From Prevotellaceae bacterium (lineage in GTDB: Bacteria > Bacteroidota > Bacteroidia > Bacteroidales > UBA932), in contig JAISFN010000051.1 of the NCBI GenBank assembly GCA_031263585.1, positions 1-32,811 on the forward strand: a stretch of 32,811 bases of DNA, read 5' to 3'. Position 1 is the stretch's first letter; every line of letters begins with the position of its first letter. The translations under genes were made by a program, and so were the position numbers. Of the stretch, positions 15,262 to 24,267 are shown piece by piece. The notes under the pieces were generated by a model. It worked only from the letters and a program-made list of their open reading frames with translations. It had not been told where the DNA came from and made no database searches.

Positions 15262-16368
15262 ATGAAAAAAATAATAATAAGCGGAGGAGGAACCGGAGGG
15301 CATATATATCCGGCTGTATCCATTGCCAATGCGCTTAAAAAGGCCTATAGCGCTATCGAGATACTTTTTGTAGGTGCCGAGGGTAAAATGGAAATGGAAA
15401 AGATTCCGACAGTAGGCTACCCGATAATCGGGTTACCCGTAGCCGGATTGCAACGCCGGTTTACGTTGAAAAACCTTGCCGTACCTTTCAAATTAATGAA
15501 AAGTTTACGCAAAGCCTCCAAAATTATTAAAGATTTCAAACCCGACGCGGTAGTTGGCGTAGGCGGGTATGCCAGCGGACCGGTTTTAAAACGAGCGGCT
15601 AAGAAAGGAATACCTACCGTATTGCAGGAACAAAACTCATATGCAGGCTTAACCAACAAATTGTTAGCCAAAAAAGCTCGGTTAATTTGCGTAGCCTATG
15701 ATGGTATGGAGCGTTTTTTCCCAAAAGAAAAAATTATGCTAACAGGCAACCCGATCAGGCAAGATTTATTCGATTTAAAAACAATCCGTGCGGAAGCCCT
15801 AGAATTTTTCCAACTCGACCTGAACAGGAAAACACTGTTAATTTTAGGAGGAAGCCTTGGTGCCCGCACAATAAACGAGAGTGTTATAGCCGCCTTGGAG
15901 CTATTGCAGTCGAGTAACATACAGGTAATTTTGCAAACCGGCAAATTTTATATCGACCAGGTTCGACAGGCATGGGACAAGTATAAGCCCTGCCATGTAA
16001 AAGTACACGATTTTATTTATCGTATGGATTATGCCTATGCCGCCGCCGATGTAATTATATCGCGAGCCGGCGCCGGCACTATATCCGAGTTGTGCATGGT
16101 TGGCAAACCGTGTATTCTGGTGCCATCGCCCAATGTTGCCGAAGACCACCAGACGAAAAATGCAATGTCGTTGGTAAACAAACAGGCGGCTTTGCTGGTT
16201 ACTGATAAAGATGCCCGTAAACAATTGGTGGAGGATGCGCTAAAATTATCTGAAAATATTGAGTTAATGGCTAATCTAAGTTCGAACATAAAAAAACTGG
16301 CTTTACCCGATGCAGCCGACCGGATTGCCGCAGAAATTATAAAATTAGCTAACGGGCAAACAGTATGA
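15262..16368 (+). CDS. murG: Undecaprenyldiphospho-muramoylpentapeptide beta-N-acetylglucosaminyltransferase
   Basis: MurG adds GlcNAc to lipid I to form lipid II on the inner membrane face. The protein has the GT-B fold with the first glycine-rich loop ISGGGTGGHIYPA at about residues 6-18 and the second at LILGGSLGARTIN. It also has the UDP-GlcNAc-binding C-domain block ISRAGAGTISEL and the LVPSPNVAEDHQTKNA motif. The ATG at 15262 gives 368 residues and places the GGGTGGH loop correctly; an earlier start at 15196 would translate part of a repeat element and was rejected. Its TGA overlaps the murC ATG by four bases, so these two are translationally coupled. Confidence 0.96.
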   Translation: MKKIIISGGGTGGHIYPAVSIANALKKAYSAIEILFVGAEGKMEMEKIPTVGYPIIGLPVAGLQRRFTLKNLAVPFKLMKSLRKASKIIKDFKPDAVVGVGGYASGPVLKRAAKKGIPTVLQEQNSYAGLTNKLLAKKARLICVAYDGMERFFPKEKIMLTGNPIRQDLFDLKTIRAEALEFFQLDLNRKTLLILGGSLGARTINESVIAALELLQSSNIQVILQTGKFYIDQVRQAWDKYKPCHVKVHDFIYRMDYAYAAADVIISRAGAGTISELCMVGKPCILVPSPNVAEDHQTKNAMSLVNKQAALLVTDKDARKQLVEDALKLSENIELMANLSSNIKKLALPDAADRIAAEIIKLANGQTV

Positions 16369-17717
16369 AAACAGTATATTTAATTGGTATAGGCGGTATA
16401 GGGATGAGCGCTTTAGCCCGTTATTACAAACACGCGGGTTACGAGGTGGCAGGCTACGACCGTACACCATCGCTGCTTACAGCGGAGCTGGAGAGTGAAG
16501 GCATTGCCATACATTATTCCGATGATATCGATCAAATTCCTGTAACGTATACAGAGAATAAGGATACACTGGTAATATATACCCCCGCCGTACCGATCGA
16601 TATGGGCGAATTCAACTATTTTCTCAAGGCGGGTTATAAGCTTGTAAAACGTTCGGCTGTGTTGGGTTTAATAGCTTCGGAAAAACAAACCATGGCTGTT
16701 GCCGGCACACACGGTAAAACAACCATATCGACCCTGCTAGCCCATATAATAACGCAGGCTGGCGGAGGATGCACTGCATTTTTGGGTGGTATATCAAAAA
16801 ACTATAACAGTAATTTATTGTTGTCGGACAGCAAATGGCTGGTAGCCGAAGCCGACGAATACGACCGCTCGTTTTTGCAGTTGTATCCGCAAGTAGCCGT
16901 AATTACTTCGGCTGATGCCGACCATCTTGATATTTACGGTACTGCGGATGAAATGCGGAAAGCTTTCGGCGAGTTTGCAAGCCAGATTAAGCCCGAAGGG
17001 GTGTTGATTCTGAAAAATGGGGTAGATATACCCATGGATAACGTTAAAGCTACCGTTTACCGTTATGCTTATAATACCCCTTGCGATTTTTATGCGGAAA
17101 ATATCGAACTGCAGGAAGGTGGATATTACCGTTTCGATATCCATACGCCGTTCGGTATTATTTTCGGCTGTACGTTGGGCGTACCGGGTTGGGTAAATGT
17201 CGAAAATGCGGTGGCTACGGCGGCAGTTGCCCTTATTACAGGGGTTAACGACATTAAATTGAAAGAGGCTTTGCGGAGTTTTGCCGGGGTAAAACGCCGT
17301 TTCGATTTTCATGTTAACACACCGCAACATGTTTACATTGACGATTATGCACATCATCCAGTAGAGCTGAAGGCTGCCATAACGTCAATAAAACAAATGT
17401 TTCCGGGGCGGAAAGTTACGGGGATATTCCAGCCGCATTTGTACACGCGTACACGCGACTTTGTCGCCGACTTTGCCGAAAGCCTGAGCTTGCTCGATAG
17501 CTTGATTCTACTGGATATATATCCTGCCCGTGAGTTGCCGATTGAGGGAGTTACATCTAGGATAATTTTCGATAAAGTTACTATTGCCGACAAACAATTG
17601 TGTACCAAAGAAGAGTTGCTGGATGTACTGAAAAAACCAACCATCGATATATTGGTTACACTCGGTGCAGGAGATATCGACAGGCTGGTTGAGCCGATAA
17701 CAAATTTGATTGCATAG
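16365..17717 (+). CDS. murC: UDP-N-acetylmuramate--L-alanine ligase
   Basis: MurC joins L-alanine to UDP-MurNAc, the first amino-acid step of the stem peptide. The 450-residue protein has an N-terminal Rossmann-type domain (YLIGIGGIGMSALARYYKH), the ATP loop AGTHGKTT at about residues 113-120, the central block EADEYDRSFLQLYP, ADHLDIYG, and the C-terminal domain with GVKRRFDFH, IDDYAHHPVEL and FQPHLYTRTRDF. All family motifs are intact. It overlaps murG by four bases. Two hundred bases containing a family A palindromic repeat separate it from ftsQ, so read-through or a new promoter is needed for the last three genes. Confidence 0.96.
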   Translation: MKTVYLIGIGGIGMSALARYYKHAGYEVAGYDRTPSLLTAELESEGIAIHYSDDIDQIPVTYTENKDTLVIYTPAVPIDMGEFNYFLKAGYKLVKRSAVLGLIASEKQTMAVAGTHGKTTISTLLAHIITQAGGGCTAFLGGISKNYNSNLLLSDSKWLVAEADEYDRSFLQLYPQVAVITSADADHLDIYGTADEMRKAFGEFASQIKPEGVLILKNGVDIPMDNVKATVYRYAYNTPCDFYAENIELQEGGYYRFDIHTPFGIIFGCTLGVPGWVNVENAVATAAVALITGVNDIKLKEALRSFAGVKRRFDFHVNTPQHVYIDDYAHHPVELKAAITSIKQMFPGRKVTGIFQPHLYTRTRDFVADFAESLSLLDSLILLDIYPARELPIEGVTSRIIFDKVTIADKQLCTKEELLDVLKKPTIDILVTLGAGDIDRLVEPITNLIA

Positions 17718-17792
17718 ATAGAGTCAAGAGGTAATAATCAAGACTGTACTTGAAAAATAAATAAGTTCTTAAGAGCATTTATTGATATATTT

Positions 17793-17865
17793 TGTCATCC
17801 TGAGTGAAACGCAAAATCTATTTATGTGGTGATATACAAGATGCTTCACTACGTTCAGCATGACA
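17793..17865. repeat. Imperfect palindromic intergenic repeat, family A, copy 2
   Basis: It begins TGTCATCCTGAGTGAA and ends TTCACTACGTTCAGCATGACA; the arms form an imperfect inverted repeat. It lies in the murC-ftsQ gap and shares both ends with the copies at 4526-4595 and 20117-20175. A similar TGTCATCCTGA...CAGCATGACA palindrome is known from many genomes as a REP-like element. Confidence 0.75.
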
Positions 17866-17924
17866 AAAACAACTATAACATTAATTATTATATAACGATA
17901 TTATGTTGATTTAAAACATTGAAA

Positions 17925-18719
17925 ATGAAAAAATATTGGAGCATCATAATCCTTTCAGGGACACTTGCAGCATTGGTAATTTACCTTGTTGTAACGCTCA
18001 ACTTCGCTTCATCCAGCGAAGACGAAACGCTATGTACCAATATTAATGTACAGATAGTAAATAAGGACGATTTAAACCTTGTTACAGCCGAAGATGTTAT
18101 CAGTATCATCAAGTCGAGCGGAGAAAAGGTTATCGGTATTCCCATGAAAAATATTGCCGTATATAAAATACAGGAATTACTAGACTCGAAAAGCTTTATT
18201 AAATCGGTAAGCGTATATACAACTATCGACGGTTTATTAAATGTAAAATTAACCCAGCGTGTACCGGTTGTACGCGTCCACATGCCTAACGGTGCATTTT
18301 ATATAGATGCTTACGGATTTGTATTCCCATTGTCAAATACTTACACGCATTATGTACCAGTGGTTACCGGCAATATGCTTTTACCGTTCAGGCTACCGTA
18401 CAAAGGCGAATTGCCCGATGACGACAATTCGAAAACATTACGGGATTTACTGAGCTTTGTGGGCTTTCTGAATACCAACAGTTTTTGGAATGCCGAAATT
18501 GAACAGATAAACATATTGCCGAATGCCGATGTCGAGTTAATCCCACGCTCTGGGAATTATATCATACATCTTGGTAAATTCGATGATTATAAGTATAAAT
18601 TAAAAAAGCTATATACATTTTATACAAAAGTTTTACCGATCGAAGGATGGAATAAATATTCGACCCTCGATTTACGATACAGCAATCAGGTTGTGGCAAC
18701 ATTAAAGAATAAACTATAA
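17925..18719 (+). CDS. ftsQ: Cell division protein FtsQ/DivIB
   Basis: This single-pass inner-membrane protein has a short cytoplasmic N-terminus, a membrane segment at about residues 6-25 (IIILSGTLAALVIYLVV), and a periplasmic POTRA-like domain at about 35-110 (LVTAEDVISIIKSSG, then KSFIKSVSVYTTIDGLLNVKL and TQRVPVVRV). A beta-rich domain follows (FYIDAYGFVFPLS). FtsQ binds FtsL and FtsB and controls septal synthesis. I took the ATG at 17925 (264 residues); a TTG two codons earlier is possible but unnecessary. It follows a 207-base gap with a repeat and precedes ftsA by 40 bases. Sequence conservation is low, as expected for FtsQ, but topology and order are clear. Confidence 0.92.
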   Translation: MKKYWSIIILSGTLAALVIYLVVTLNFASSSEDETLCTNINVQIVNKDDLNLVTAEDVISIIKSSGEKVIGIPMKNIAVYKIQELLDSKSFIKSVSVYTTIDGLLNVKLTQRVPVVRVHMPNGAFYIDAYGFVFPLSNTYTHYVPVVTGNMLLPFRLPYKGELPDDDNSKTLRDLLSFVGFLNTNSFWNAEIEQINILPNADVELIPRSGNYIIHLGKFDDYKYKLKKLYTFYTKVLPIEGWNKYSTLDLRYSNQVVATLKNKL

Positions 18720-18759
18720 AATAAACAAAAACGACTAACGAATACAAAACTACACAATT

Positions 18760-20070
18760 ATGTCTGAATATGTAGCAGCAATTGATTTAGGAACAACCAA
18801 AGTGGTTACCCTTGTCGCAAAAAAAACAGAATCCGGACGTTATAACATATTGGCACATAGCGAAGCTCCTTCATCAGGAGTGCATCGCGGTCAGGTTGAA
18901 AACATCCAGGAGGTGGTTAATGCCGTAAAACCGACTATTGAAGAAGTACGCCGTAAATCGGGAATTAATTTTACCGATGTATTTGTAGGTATTGCTGGGC
19001 AGCACATCCGCTGTATCGAAAGCCGCGGGGACTTACAACGCGAAGATTATGATCTCGAAATATCGGCCAAGGAAGTAAAACGTCTCGAAGACAGCATGTA
19101 TAATATCCGCATGGAGCCGGGCGAAGAAATCCTGCACGTTATTCCCCAAAGCTATAATGTAGACGATAGTTTAGGCGTTAACAACCCTGTAGGGCGCCTG
19201 GGACAACGCTTATCGGCCAATTTCCATATTATTATCGGCAAAACCCTCTCTGCCCAGCACACACAGCGTTGTATCGACAGGGTTGGCTTAAGTTTGAACC
19301 GGCTGGTACTGGAACCTTTAGCTTCGGCAAAGGCTGTACTTACCGAAGACGAAAAAGAAGTGGGTGTGGCAATGGTTGATATGGGTGGCGGTACTACCGA
19401 TCTGGTTGTATATTACGACAAGGTGGTGCGCCACACAGCCGTCATTCCGTTCGGCGGTAACGTAATTACCGCGGACATTAAACACGGATGCGGCGTATTA
19501 GCTCGCCAGGCCGAACAAATGAAGGTACAATATGGGTCGTGCTTGGCATCGATGGCTCCTCAGAATAAAATTATTACCATACCCGGCATTTCGGGCCGCG
19601 AATCGCGCGAAATATCGTTTAAAACGCTCGCCAGCATTATCGAAGCGCGTTTGGAAGAAATAATCGGCGCGGTGATGTTCGAAATCGAACGTTCGGGATT
19701 TATGGACAAGTTAAGTGCGGGCATTGTGTTTACAGGCGGCGGAGCCATGTTCTCGGATATGCCTCAGTTTATCCGCTTAAAAACAGGTTTCGATGTGCGC
19801 ATCGCCAAACCCCAGTATTTAACACCCGAGTGTTCGCCCGATATTTTCCGCGAAACGTATTCAACTGCAGTAGGGTTGATTATGACCGGATTTGAATATA
19901 TCGAAGAAGATGAAATCAGATATATCGAGTATAAAGACACGGAATCGGTTGTGGTAGAAATGGACCCCAACCCTAATCTCGATCACACGGCAGAAGTAAG
20001 GTCGCCGAAGCCGAGGAGTTTAAAAGATATTATCAGCAGCTTTTTTACCGATCGTGAAGATGGCGTATAA
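18760..20070 (+). CDS. ftsA: Cell division protein FtsA (actin-like membrane anchor)
   Basis: FtsA is an actin-fold ATPase that tethers FtsZ filaments to the membrane and recruits later division proteins. The 436-residue protein has the actin phosphate-1 loop AAIDLGTTKVVTLVAKK at the N-terminus, the 1C subdomain characteristic of FtsA after about residue 85, phosphate-2 VDMGGGTTDLVVYY, and the adenosine motif GIVFTGGGAMFSDM. It ends in a likely amphipathic membrane-targeting helix (SLKDIISSFF). It is full length. A long 459-base gap separates it from ftsZ, which suggests that ftsZ also has its own promoter. Confidence 0.96.
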   Translation: MSEYVAAIDLGTTKVVTLVAKKTESGRYNILAHSEAPSSGVHRGQVENIQEVVNAVKPTIEEVRRKSGINFTDVFVGIAGQHIRCIESRGDLQREDYDLEISAKEVKRLEDSMYNIRMEPGEEILHVIPQSYNVDDSLGVNNPVGRLGQRLSANFHIIIGKTLSAQHTQRCIDRVGLSLNRLVLEPLASAKAVLTEDEKEVGVAMVDMGGGTTDLVVYYDKVVRHTAVIPFGGNVITADIKHGCGVLARQAEQMKVQYGSCLASMAPQNKIITIPGISGRESREISFKTLASIIEARLEEIIGAVMFEIERSGFMDKLSAGIVFTGGGAMFSDMPQFIRLKTGFDVRIAKPQYLTPECSPDIFRETYSTAVGLIMTGFEYIEEDEIRYIEYKDTESVVVEMDPNPNLDHTAEVRSPKPRSLKDIISSFFTDREDGV

Positions 20071-20529
20071 TTTATAGGATTGTTGATCGGTTATTGATAC
20101 CCAATTACTACCGTATTGTCATCCTGAATGAAGTGAAGAATATGAAGTAGAGATGCTTCGCTTCACTCAGCATGATAACTTGATAGTAACTTAGTATGAT
20201 AATAGACGGGCAATAATTATTATGACGGAATTGTTTGTTATAAATTAGAGTTTACATGGAGCAAACGCATGAAAAAGCAATCAAGCATTAAATTGTTAAT
20301 ATATAAAACATATGTCTAATTGTTAATGTGAAATAAAAAATACTGGATTACCTGCGTTTGCTCTATAGTAGTTTATATAAATTAGAGATAGAAAGATAAA
20401 AGAGCAAAATACCTTTCCCTCAGCCACCTCCTTTTGGAGGGTTTGAGTAGGCAGTTCCTTAAATCCTTGTTCGATATAATGTTTATATAAAATTTTGAAT
20501 TTTGAATCTATATTAAAAATTTTACAGCT
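20071..20529. other. Long ftsA-ftsZ intergenic region with repeats
   Basis: No gene was found in these 459 bases. They hold the third family A palindrome (20117-20175) and an 11-bp inverted repeat, GAGCAAACGCA at 20259-20269 and TGCGTTTGCTC at 20353-20363. They also contain two copies of ATAAATTAGAG (about 20240 and 20376), and a CTGGATT half-site near 20343 that resembles the element at 28623-28725. A leader or promoter for ftsZ is likely here, but I could not fix a convincing TAnnTTTG box. Confidence 0.5.
20117..20175. repeat. Imperfect palindromic intergenic repeat, family A, copy 3
   Basis: It begins TGTCATCCTGAATGAAGTGAA and ends GATGCTTCGCTTCACTCAGC followed by ATGATA; the arms are an imperfect inverted repeat. 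It is the most compact of the three copies (59 bases) and lies 47 bases after ftsA. Confidence 0.75.
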
Positions 20530-21963
20530 ATGAATGAATATGTACCCGTAGATTGGGAAAATCGAGGAGGATCGATTATAAAGGTAATCGGTGTTGGCGG
20601 CGGCGGTTGTAATGCCGTTAAAAACATGTACAGCATGGGTATCGAAGGTGTCGACTTTATTGTTTGTAATACTGACCAGCAAGTACTGCTTAAAAGCCCG
20701 ATACCCACAAAAATACAACTCGGAGCCACTCTTACCAAAGGGCGAGGCGCCGGTTGCGATCCCGAACAAGGACGTAAAGCTGCACTCGAAAGTATAGAAC
20801 CCATCCGCGAAGTACTGGCAAACAATACCGAAATGGTTTTTATAGCCGCAGGTATGGGCGGGGGTACAGGTACGGGCGCTGCTCCAGTAATTGCCAAGGA
20901 AGCCCGCGAACTGGGAATACTTACGGTTGCTATTGTTACTCTGCCGTTTCAGGACGAAGGTAACGACCCGTTCGACCGTGCGGTTGCAGGTATCCGCGAG
21001 TTACAGCAATATGTCGATTCACTGCTGATTATTAATAATCAAAAATTATACGAAATTTATCCCAATTTATCGGTATTTGATGCATTCCCCAAAGCCGATG
21101 ATATTGTATCGACAGCGGTCAAAGGTATTGCCGAAATTATTACCGTAGAAGGTTATATTAATGTCGACTTTGCCGATGTGAAAATGGTAATGAAAAACAG
21201 CGGAGTAGCTGTAATGGGTACCGGAAAAGTTTCGGGCGAAAAACGTGCCCTGCAAGCCGCCGAACTAGCTTTAAACTCGCCTCTGCTAAGCGACAGTGAT
21301 ATTGCCGGGGCACGCAATATTCTGGTCAACATCAGTTCTGGTAAAAATAACCCGCTTAAAATGAGCGAGCTTGGCGAAGTTATGAATTACATCAACAAGG
21401 AATCGGGTGGTAAGGCGAATTTTAAACGAGGCGTTGTACTCGACTCCCGCTTGGATGAAAATTCGGAGGAAGGAATAATTACTGTTACCATAGTGGCTAC
21501 GGGATTTACCATGAATACCATCCCCGAACTAAGTGCACACACCCCCTATGATACGGTACAGGTTCCGCTGGAAGATAAATACCATAAAAATAAGACTATT
21601 ACCGAAGGTGAAGAAATATTCGAAATTCAGGATAAGCCCGTATCAAAAGACGACGAAACGGTATTGCCAGATAAGGATACGTTTATTATCCGCGAAGCCA
21701 ATACTACTACTGTAGAAGAACCCGGCACACCCTTGCAAACCAGAATACAGTATTCAAAACCGACATTGCAACATCATAAGAATAAGGATATTACCTATTT
21801 AGAAGAAACGCCGGCGTACGAACGTAAAAACATGAACCTTAATTTAAAGGGCGGGTTATCAGGCAGTAACAATGAAATATCGCGCCACAAACTTGAAGGC
21901 GACAACGAAGACGGTTATAAACTCAGCCAGAACAATTCATTCTTAGATCAAATTGCCGATTAG
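20530..21963 (+). CDS. ftsZ: Cell division protein FtsZ
   Basis: FtsZ is the tubulin-like GTPase that forms the division ring. The 477-residue protein has the nucleotide-binding GVGGGGCNAVKNM, CNTDQQ, the tubulin signature AAGMGGGTGTGAAPVIA (T4 loop), DEGNDPFDRA and the T7-loop region NVDFADVKMVM that supplies catalytic acids to the next subunit. A GTPase core of about 320 residues is followed by a long variable linker (about 330-460) and a short conserved-looking end (NNSFLDQIAD) that should bind FtsA. The linker is longer than in E. coli, as is common in this phylum. It is the last gene of the cluster, with a hairpin 27 bases after the stop. Confidence 0.97.
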   Translation: MNEYVPVDWENRGGSIIKVIGVGGGGCNAVKNMYSMGIEGVDFIVCNTDQQVLLKSPIPTKIQLGATLTKGRGAGCDPEQGRKAALESIEPIREVLANNTEMVFIAAGMGGGTGTGAAPVIAKEARELGILTVAIVTLPFQDEGNDPFDRAVAGIRELQQYVDSLLIINNQKLYEIYPNLSVFDAFPKADDIVSTAVKGIAEIITVEGYINVDFADVKMVMKNSGVAVMGTGKVSGEKRALQAAELALNSPLLSDSDIAGARNILVNISSGKNNPLKMSELGEVMNYINKESGGKANFKRGVVLDSRLDENSEEGIITVTIVATGFTMNTIPELSAHTPYDTVQVPLEDKYHKNKTITEGEEIFEIQDKPVSKDDETVLPDKDTFIIREANTTTVEEPGTPLQTRIQYSKPTLQHHKNKDITYLEETPAYERKNMNLNLKGGLSGSNNEISRHKLEGDNEDGYKLSQNNSFLDQIAD

Positions 21964-21988
21964 AAAAGTCATATTATAAAAGATAAAA

Positions 21989-22020
21989 TAAAGGCGCCGA
22001 AAATAAAATTGGCGCCTTTA
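21989..22020. terminator. Probable bidirectional terminator after ftsZ
   Basis: A 10-bp stem (TAAAGGCGCC at 21989-21998 and GGCGCCTTTA at 22011-22020) encloses a 12-base AT-rich loop. The stem's own A/T edges supply a short T run on both strands. It lies between ftsZ and the converging vWA gene. Confidence 0.65.
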
Positions 22021-22159
22021 TCAACTTAGTTATTATATAGATTACAATAAATAATTACACGAATAGCTACTTCATAATGTTTGGCCTAATGATTATTTGC
22101 ACACTATCAATAATTAATATGCAATAAACAATTATCAATTATATAAGCATTATCAAGGC

Positions 22160-24103
22160 TTATTCGATTTCATTACCTTCATCCATTAATTGTAAATTCT
22201 CTACTAATTTTACAAATTCATGGCGATAGCCTTCGCTGTCTTCGCCGTAGGCTCCTTTTGCCATAGCAATGGCTTTCTCGTAACTGGCCTCCGATTTGTA
22301 AGGAGAGTTATGCAGCAACATGCCTACCTGGGCTACCGCTGCCGAAAAGCGGAAATTTGCCGAACTTATGGCCAGTGGCATTTTAAGATCGATTACCGGA
22401 ACTTCAATTTTTTTACTGGCATCGCCGACAGGCTCCTTGTAACGTATTTTTACGGTCAACAATTCTATGCTAGTACTCAAAGCTTTGCCATCTTTTTTAT
22501 TTTTATTGGGCTGGTATTTTAAATCGTCAACCGAGCTTATAATATTACTGTTTATACCTACCGGAATAATTTCGTACAAAGCCGTAACAGTGTGTCCAGC
22601 GCCCATTTCACCGGCATCTTTGGTATCATCGTTAAAATCTTCCTTTTTCAGCATGCGGCTTTCATAACCAATCAAGCGGTAAGCCTGTACTTTTGCAGGG
22701 TTAAACTCTACCTGTAATTTCACGTCTTTAACAATGGTAAACAATGTACCGCCGAATTCGCTTACCAGTACCTTTTTAGCTTCGATGAGATTATCGATAT
22801 AAGCATGGTTCCCGTTTCCTTTCTGTGCCAAAATCTGCATTTTGCTGTCCTTGTAATTGCCCATGCCGTAGCCCAGTACCGTAAGGAAGACCCCGTTTTG
22901 CCGTTCTTTTTCAATCAATTGTTCCAAATCCTCATCACTCGATACGCCTACATTAAAATCGCCGTCGGTTGCTAGAATTAAGCGATTATTTCCGTTTTTA
23001 ATAAAATTTTCTTTTGCTATTTTGTAAGCCAATTTAATACCCATGCCTCCGGCAGTCGACCCACAGGCTCTGAGTTTATCAATGGCATTGTTTATTTTCT
23101 CTTTATCCTTTCCACTTGTCGATTCCAATGTTATGCCTGCACTACCGGCATAAGTAACTATCGCCACGTGGTCAATATCGCGTAATTGCTTTACCAGCAT
23201 TTTCATCGACGATTTCACCAACGGCAGCTTATTTGCTGAACTCATGGACCCCGATACATCAATCAAGAATATCAGGTTTGATCCCGAAAGCTCTTCAATG
23301 GGAATATCTTTGGCTTTTATACCCACATGCAACAAACGGTTTTGCATGTTCCATGGACAATCCGATACTTCAGTAATTACATTTATAGGGTGTTTACCCA
23401 TTGGCTGGGGATAATTGTAGTTAAAATAATTAATCAGTTCCTCGGTACGTACGGCATCCTTCGGTGGCATTTGCCCCTGATTAATAAACCGGCGGACATT
23501 GGAATACGAAGCCGCATCAACATCAATGGAAAAAGTAGACAGGGGAAAATCCTTGGCCAGCTGGAATTTATTTTCGGTAAACGAGCCGTACTCCTCGGTA
23601 TTAGCTACATATTGTGGATAGTAATACATCTGGCTTTGAGTGGGATCTACCACATAATATTTATTTCTCGAATATTCGGAGATTCTCCTTGTAGTTTCAA
23701 GTTTTTTATCGGCATAAGCCATAACTACAATTTCATCTAAAGCTTCTTTTTCATATTGAATATCATTAAGAATAATCTGAGGTTGCAAGCTGACATTAAC
23801 AACAGAGCGGGTTGCTATTTTTTCTTCGCGTACCTCGTAACCTGAATACGAAAATACAAGAATCTTACTGTCTGCCGGAACGGAAATCGAATATTTCCCG
23901 GCCTTATCCGTTGTCGCCGTTATGCTTGTTCTTTTCAACATTACCATCGCCCCACCAATAGGGGCTTTGGTAATGGCATCGGATACTGCCCCCGTAATGG
24001 TTTTTTGTTTAGAATCGGCAGATACATAATTGCTCCCTAAAATAACGGAACCGGCTACTATTGCCATCACCAATACCGTTTTTACAATAGAACTTGCTTT
24101 CAT
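22160..24103 (-). CDS. von Willebrand factor type A domain protein, YfbK-like, with carboxypeptidase-regulatory-like domain
   Basis: The 647-residue exported protein has a signal peptide at about residues 1-29 (VLVMAIVAGSVILGS). A carboxypeptidase-D regulatory-like beta-sandwich follows (about 33-108, ITGAVSDAITKAPIGGAMV). A YfbK-type N-terminal domain comes next (about 160-260, LSTFSIDVDAASYSNVRRFI and TEELINYFNY). The vWA domain has a complete MIDAS D282-V-S284-G-S286 with ATDGD further on, followed by a C-terminal YfbK-family domain (YKEPVGDASKKIEVPV). It should bind a divalent metal and a protein ligand outside the cytoplasm; the ligand is unknown. It stands alone on the minus strand, divergent from the SPFH gene. 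Proteins of this type are common in Bacteroidota, usually without known function. Confidence 0.92.
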   Translation of the reverse strand: MKASSIVKTVLVMAIVAGSVILGSNYVSADSKQKTITGAVSDAITKAPIGGAMVMLKRTSITATTDKAGKYSISVPADSKILVFSYSGYEVREEKIATRSVVNVSLQPQIILNDIQYEKEALDEIVVMAYADKKLETTRRISEYSRNKYYVVDPTQSQMYYYPQYVANTEEYGSFTENKFQLAKDFPLSTFSIDVDAASYSNVRRFINQGQMPPKDAVRTEELINYFNYNYPQPMGKHPINVITEVSDCPWNMQNRLLHVGIKAKDIPIEELSGSNLIFLIDVSGSMSSANKLPLVKSSMKMLVKQLRDIDHVAIVTYAGSAGITLESTSGKDKEKINNAIDKLRACGSTAGGMGIKLAYKIAKENFIKNGNNRLILATDGDFNVGVSSDEDLEQLIEKERQNGVFLTVLGYGMGNYKDSKMQILAQKGNGNHAYIDNLIEAKKVLVSEFGGTLFTIVKDVKLQVEFNPAKVQAYRLIGYESRMLKKEDFNDDTKDAGEMGAGHTVTALYEIIPVGINSNIISSVDDLKYQPNKNKKDGKALSTSIELLTVKIRYKEPVGDASKKIEVPVIDLKMPLAISSANFRFSAAVAQVGMLLHNSPYKSEASYEKAIAMAKGAYGEDSEGYRHEFVKLVENLQLMDEGNEIE

Positions 24104-24223
24104 ACGATCACTATTTTAATTTTTTTTGATTGTTGTTTTGTAATATAGATGCGAGCCCGAAATTTATTCCATAATTTATTTTGAAAAAAAGTGATTATTA
24201 TTTCGCCGTATAAAAAATTTCTA

Positions 24224-24231
24224 TATCTTTG
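24224..24231 (+). promoter_or_regulatory. Likely -7 box of the SPFH gene promoter
   Basis: TATCTTTG fits TAnnTTTG exactly. A TTTC at 24201-24204 stands 19 bases upstream, at the right distance for an imperfect -33 TTTG box. The start codon is 37 bases downstream. Confidence 0.6.
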
Positions 24232-24267
24232 TAATATTATTTTAATATCAATTAAAAATATATAAAT

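Noticed and set aside
22220..22522. Plus-strand open frames antisense to the vWA gene
   Set aside because: The minus-strand vWA protein has complete domains and a signal peptide; the opposite frames look like shadows of it.
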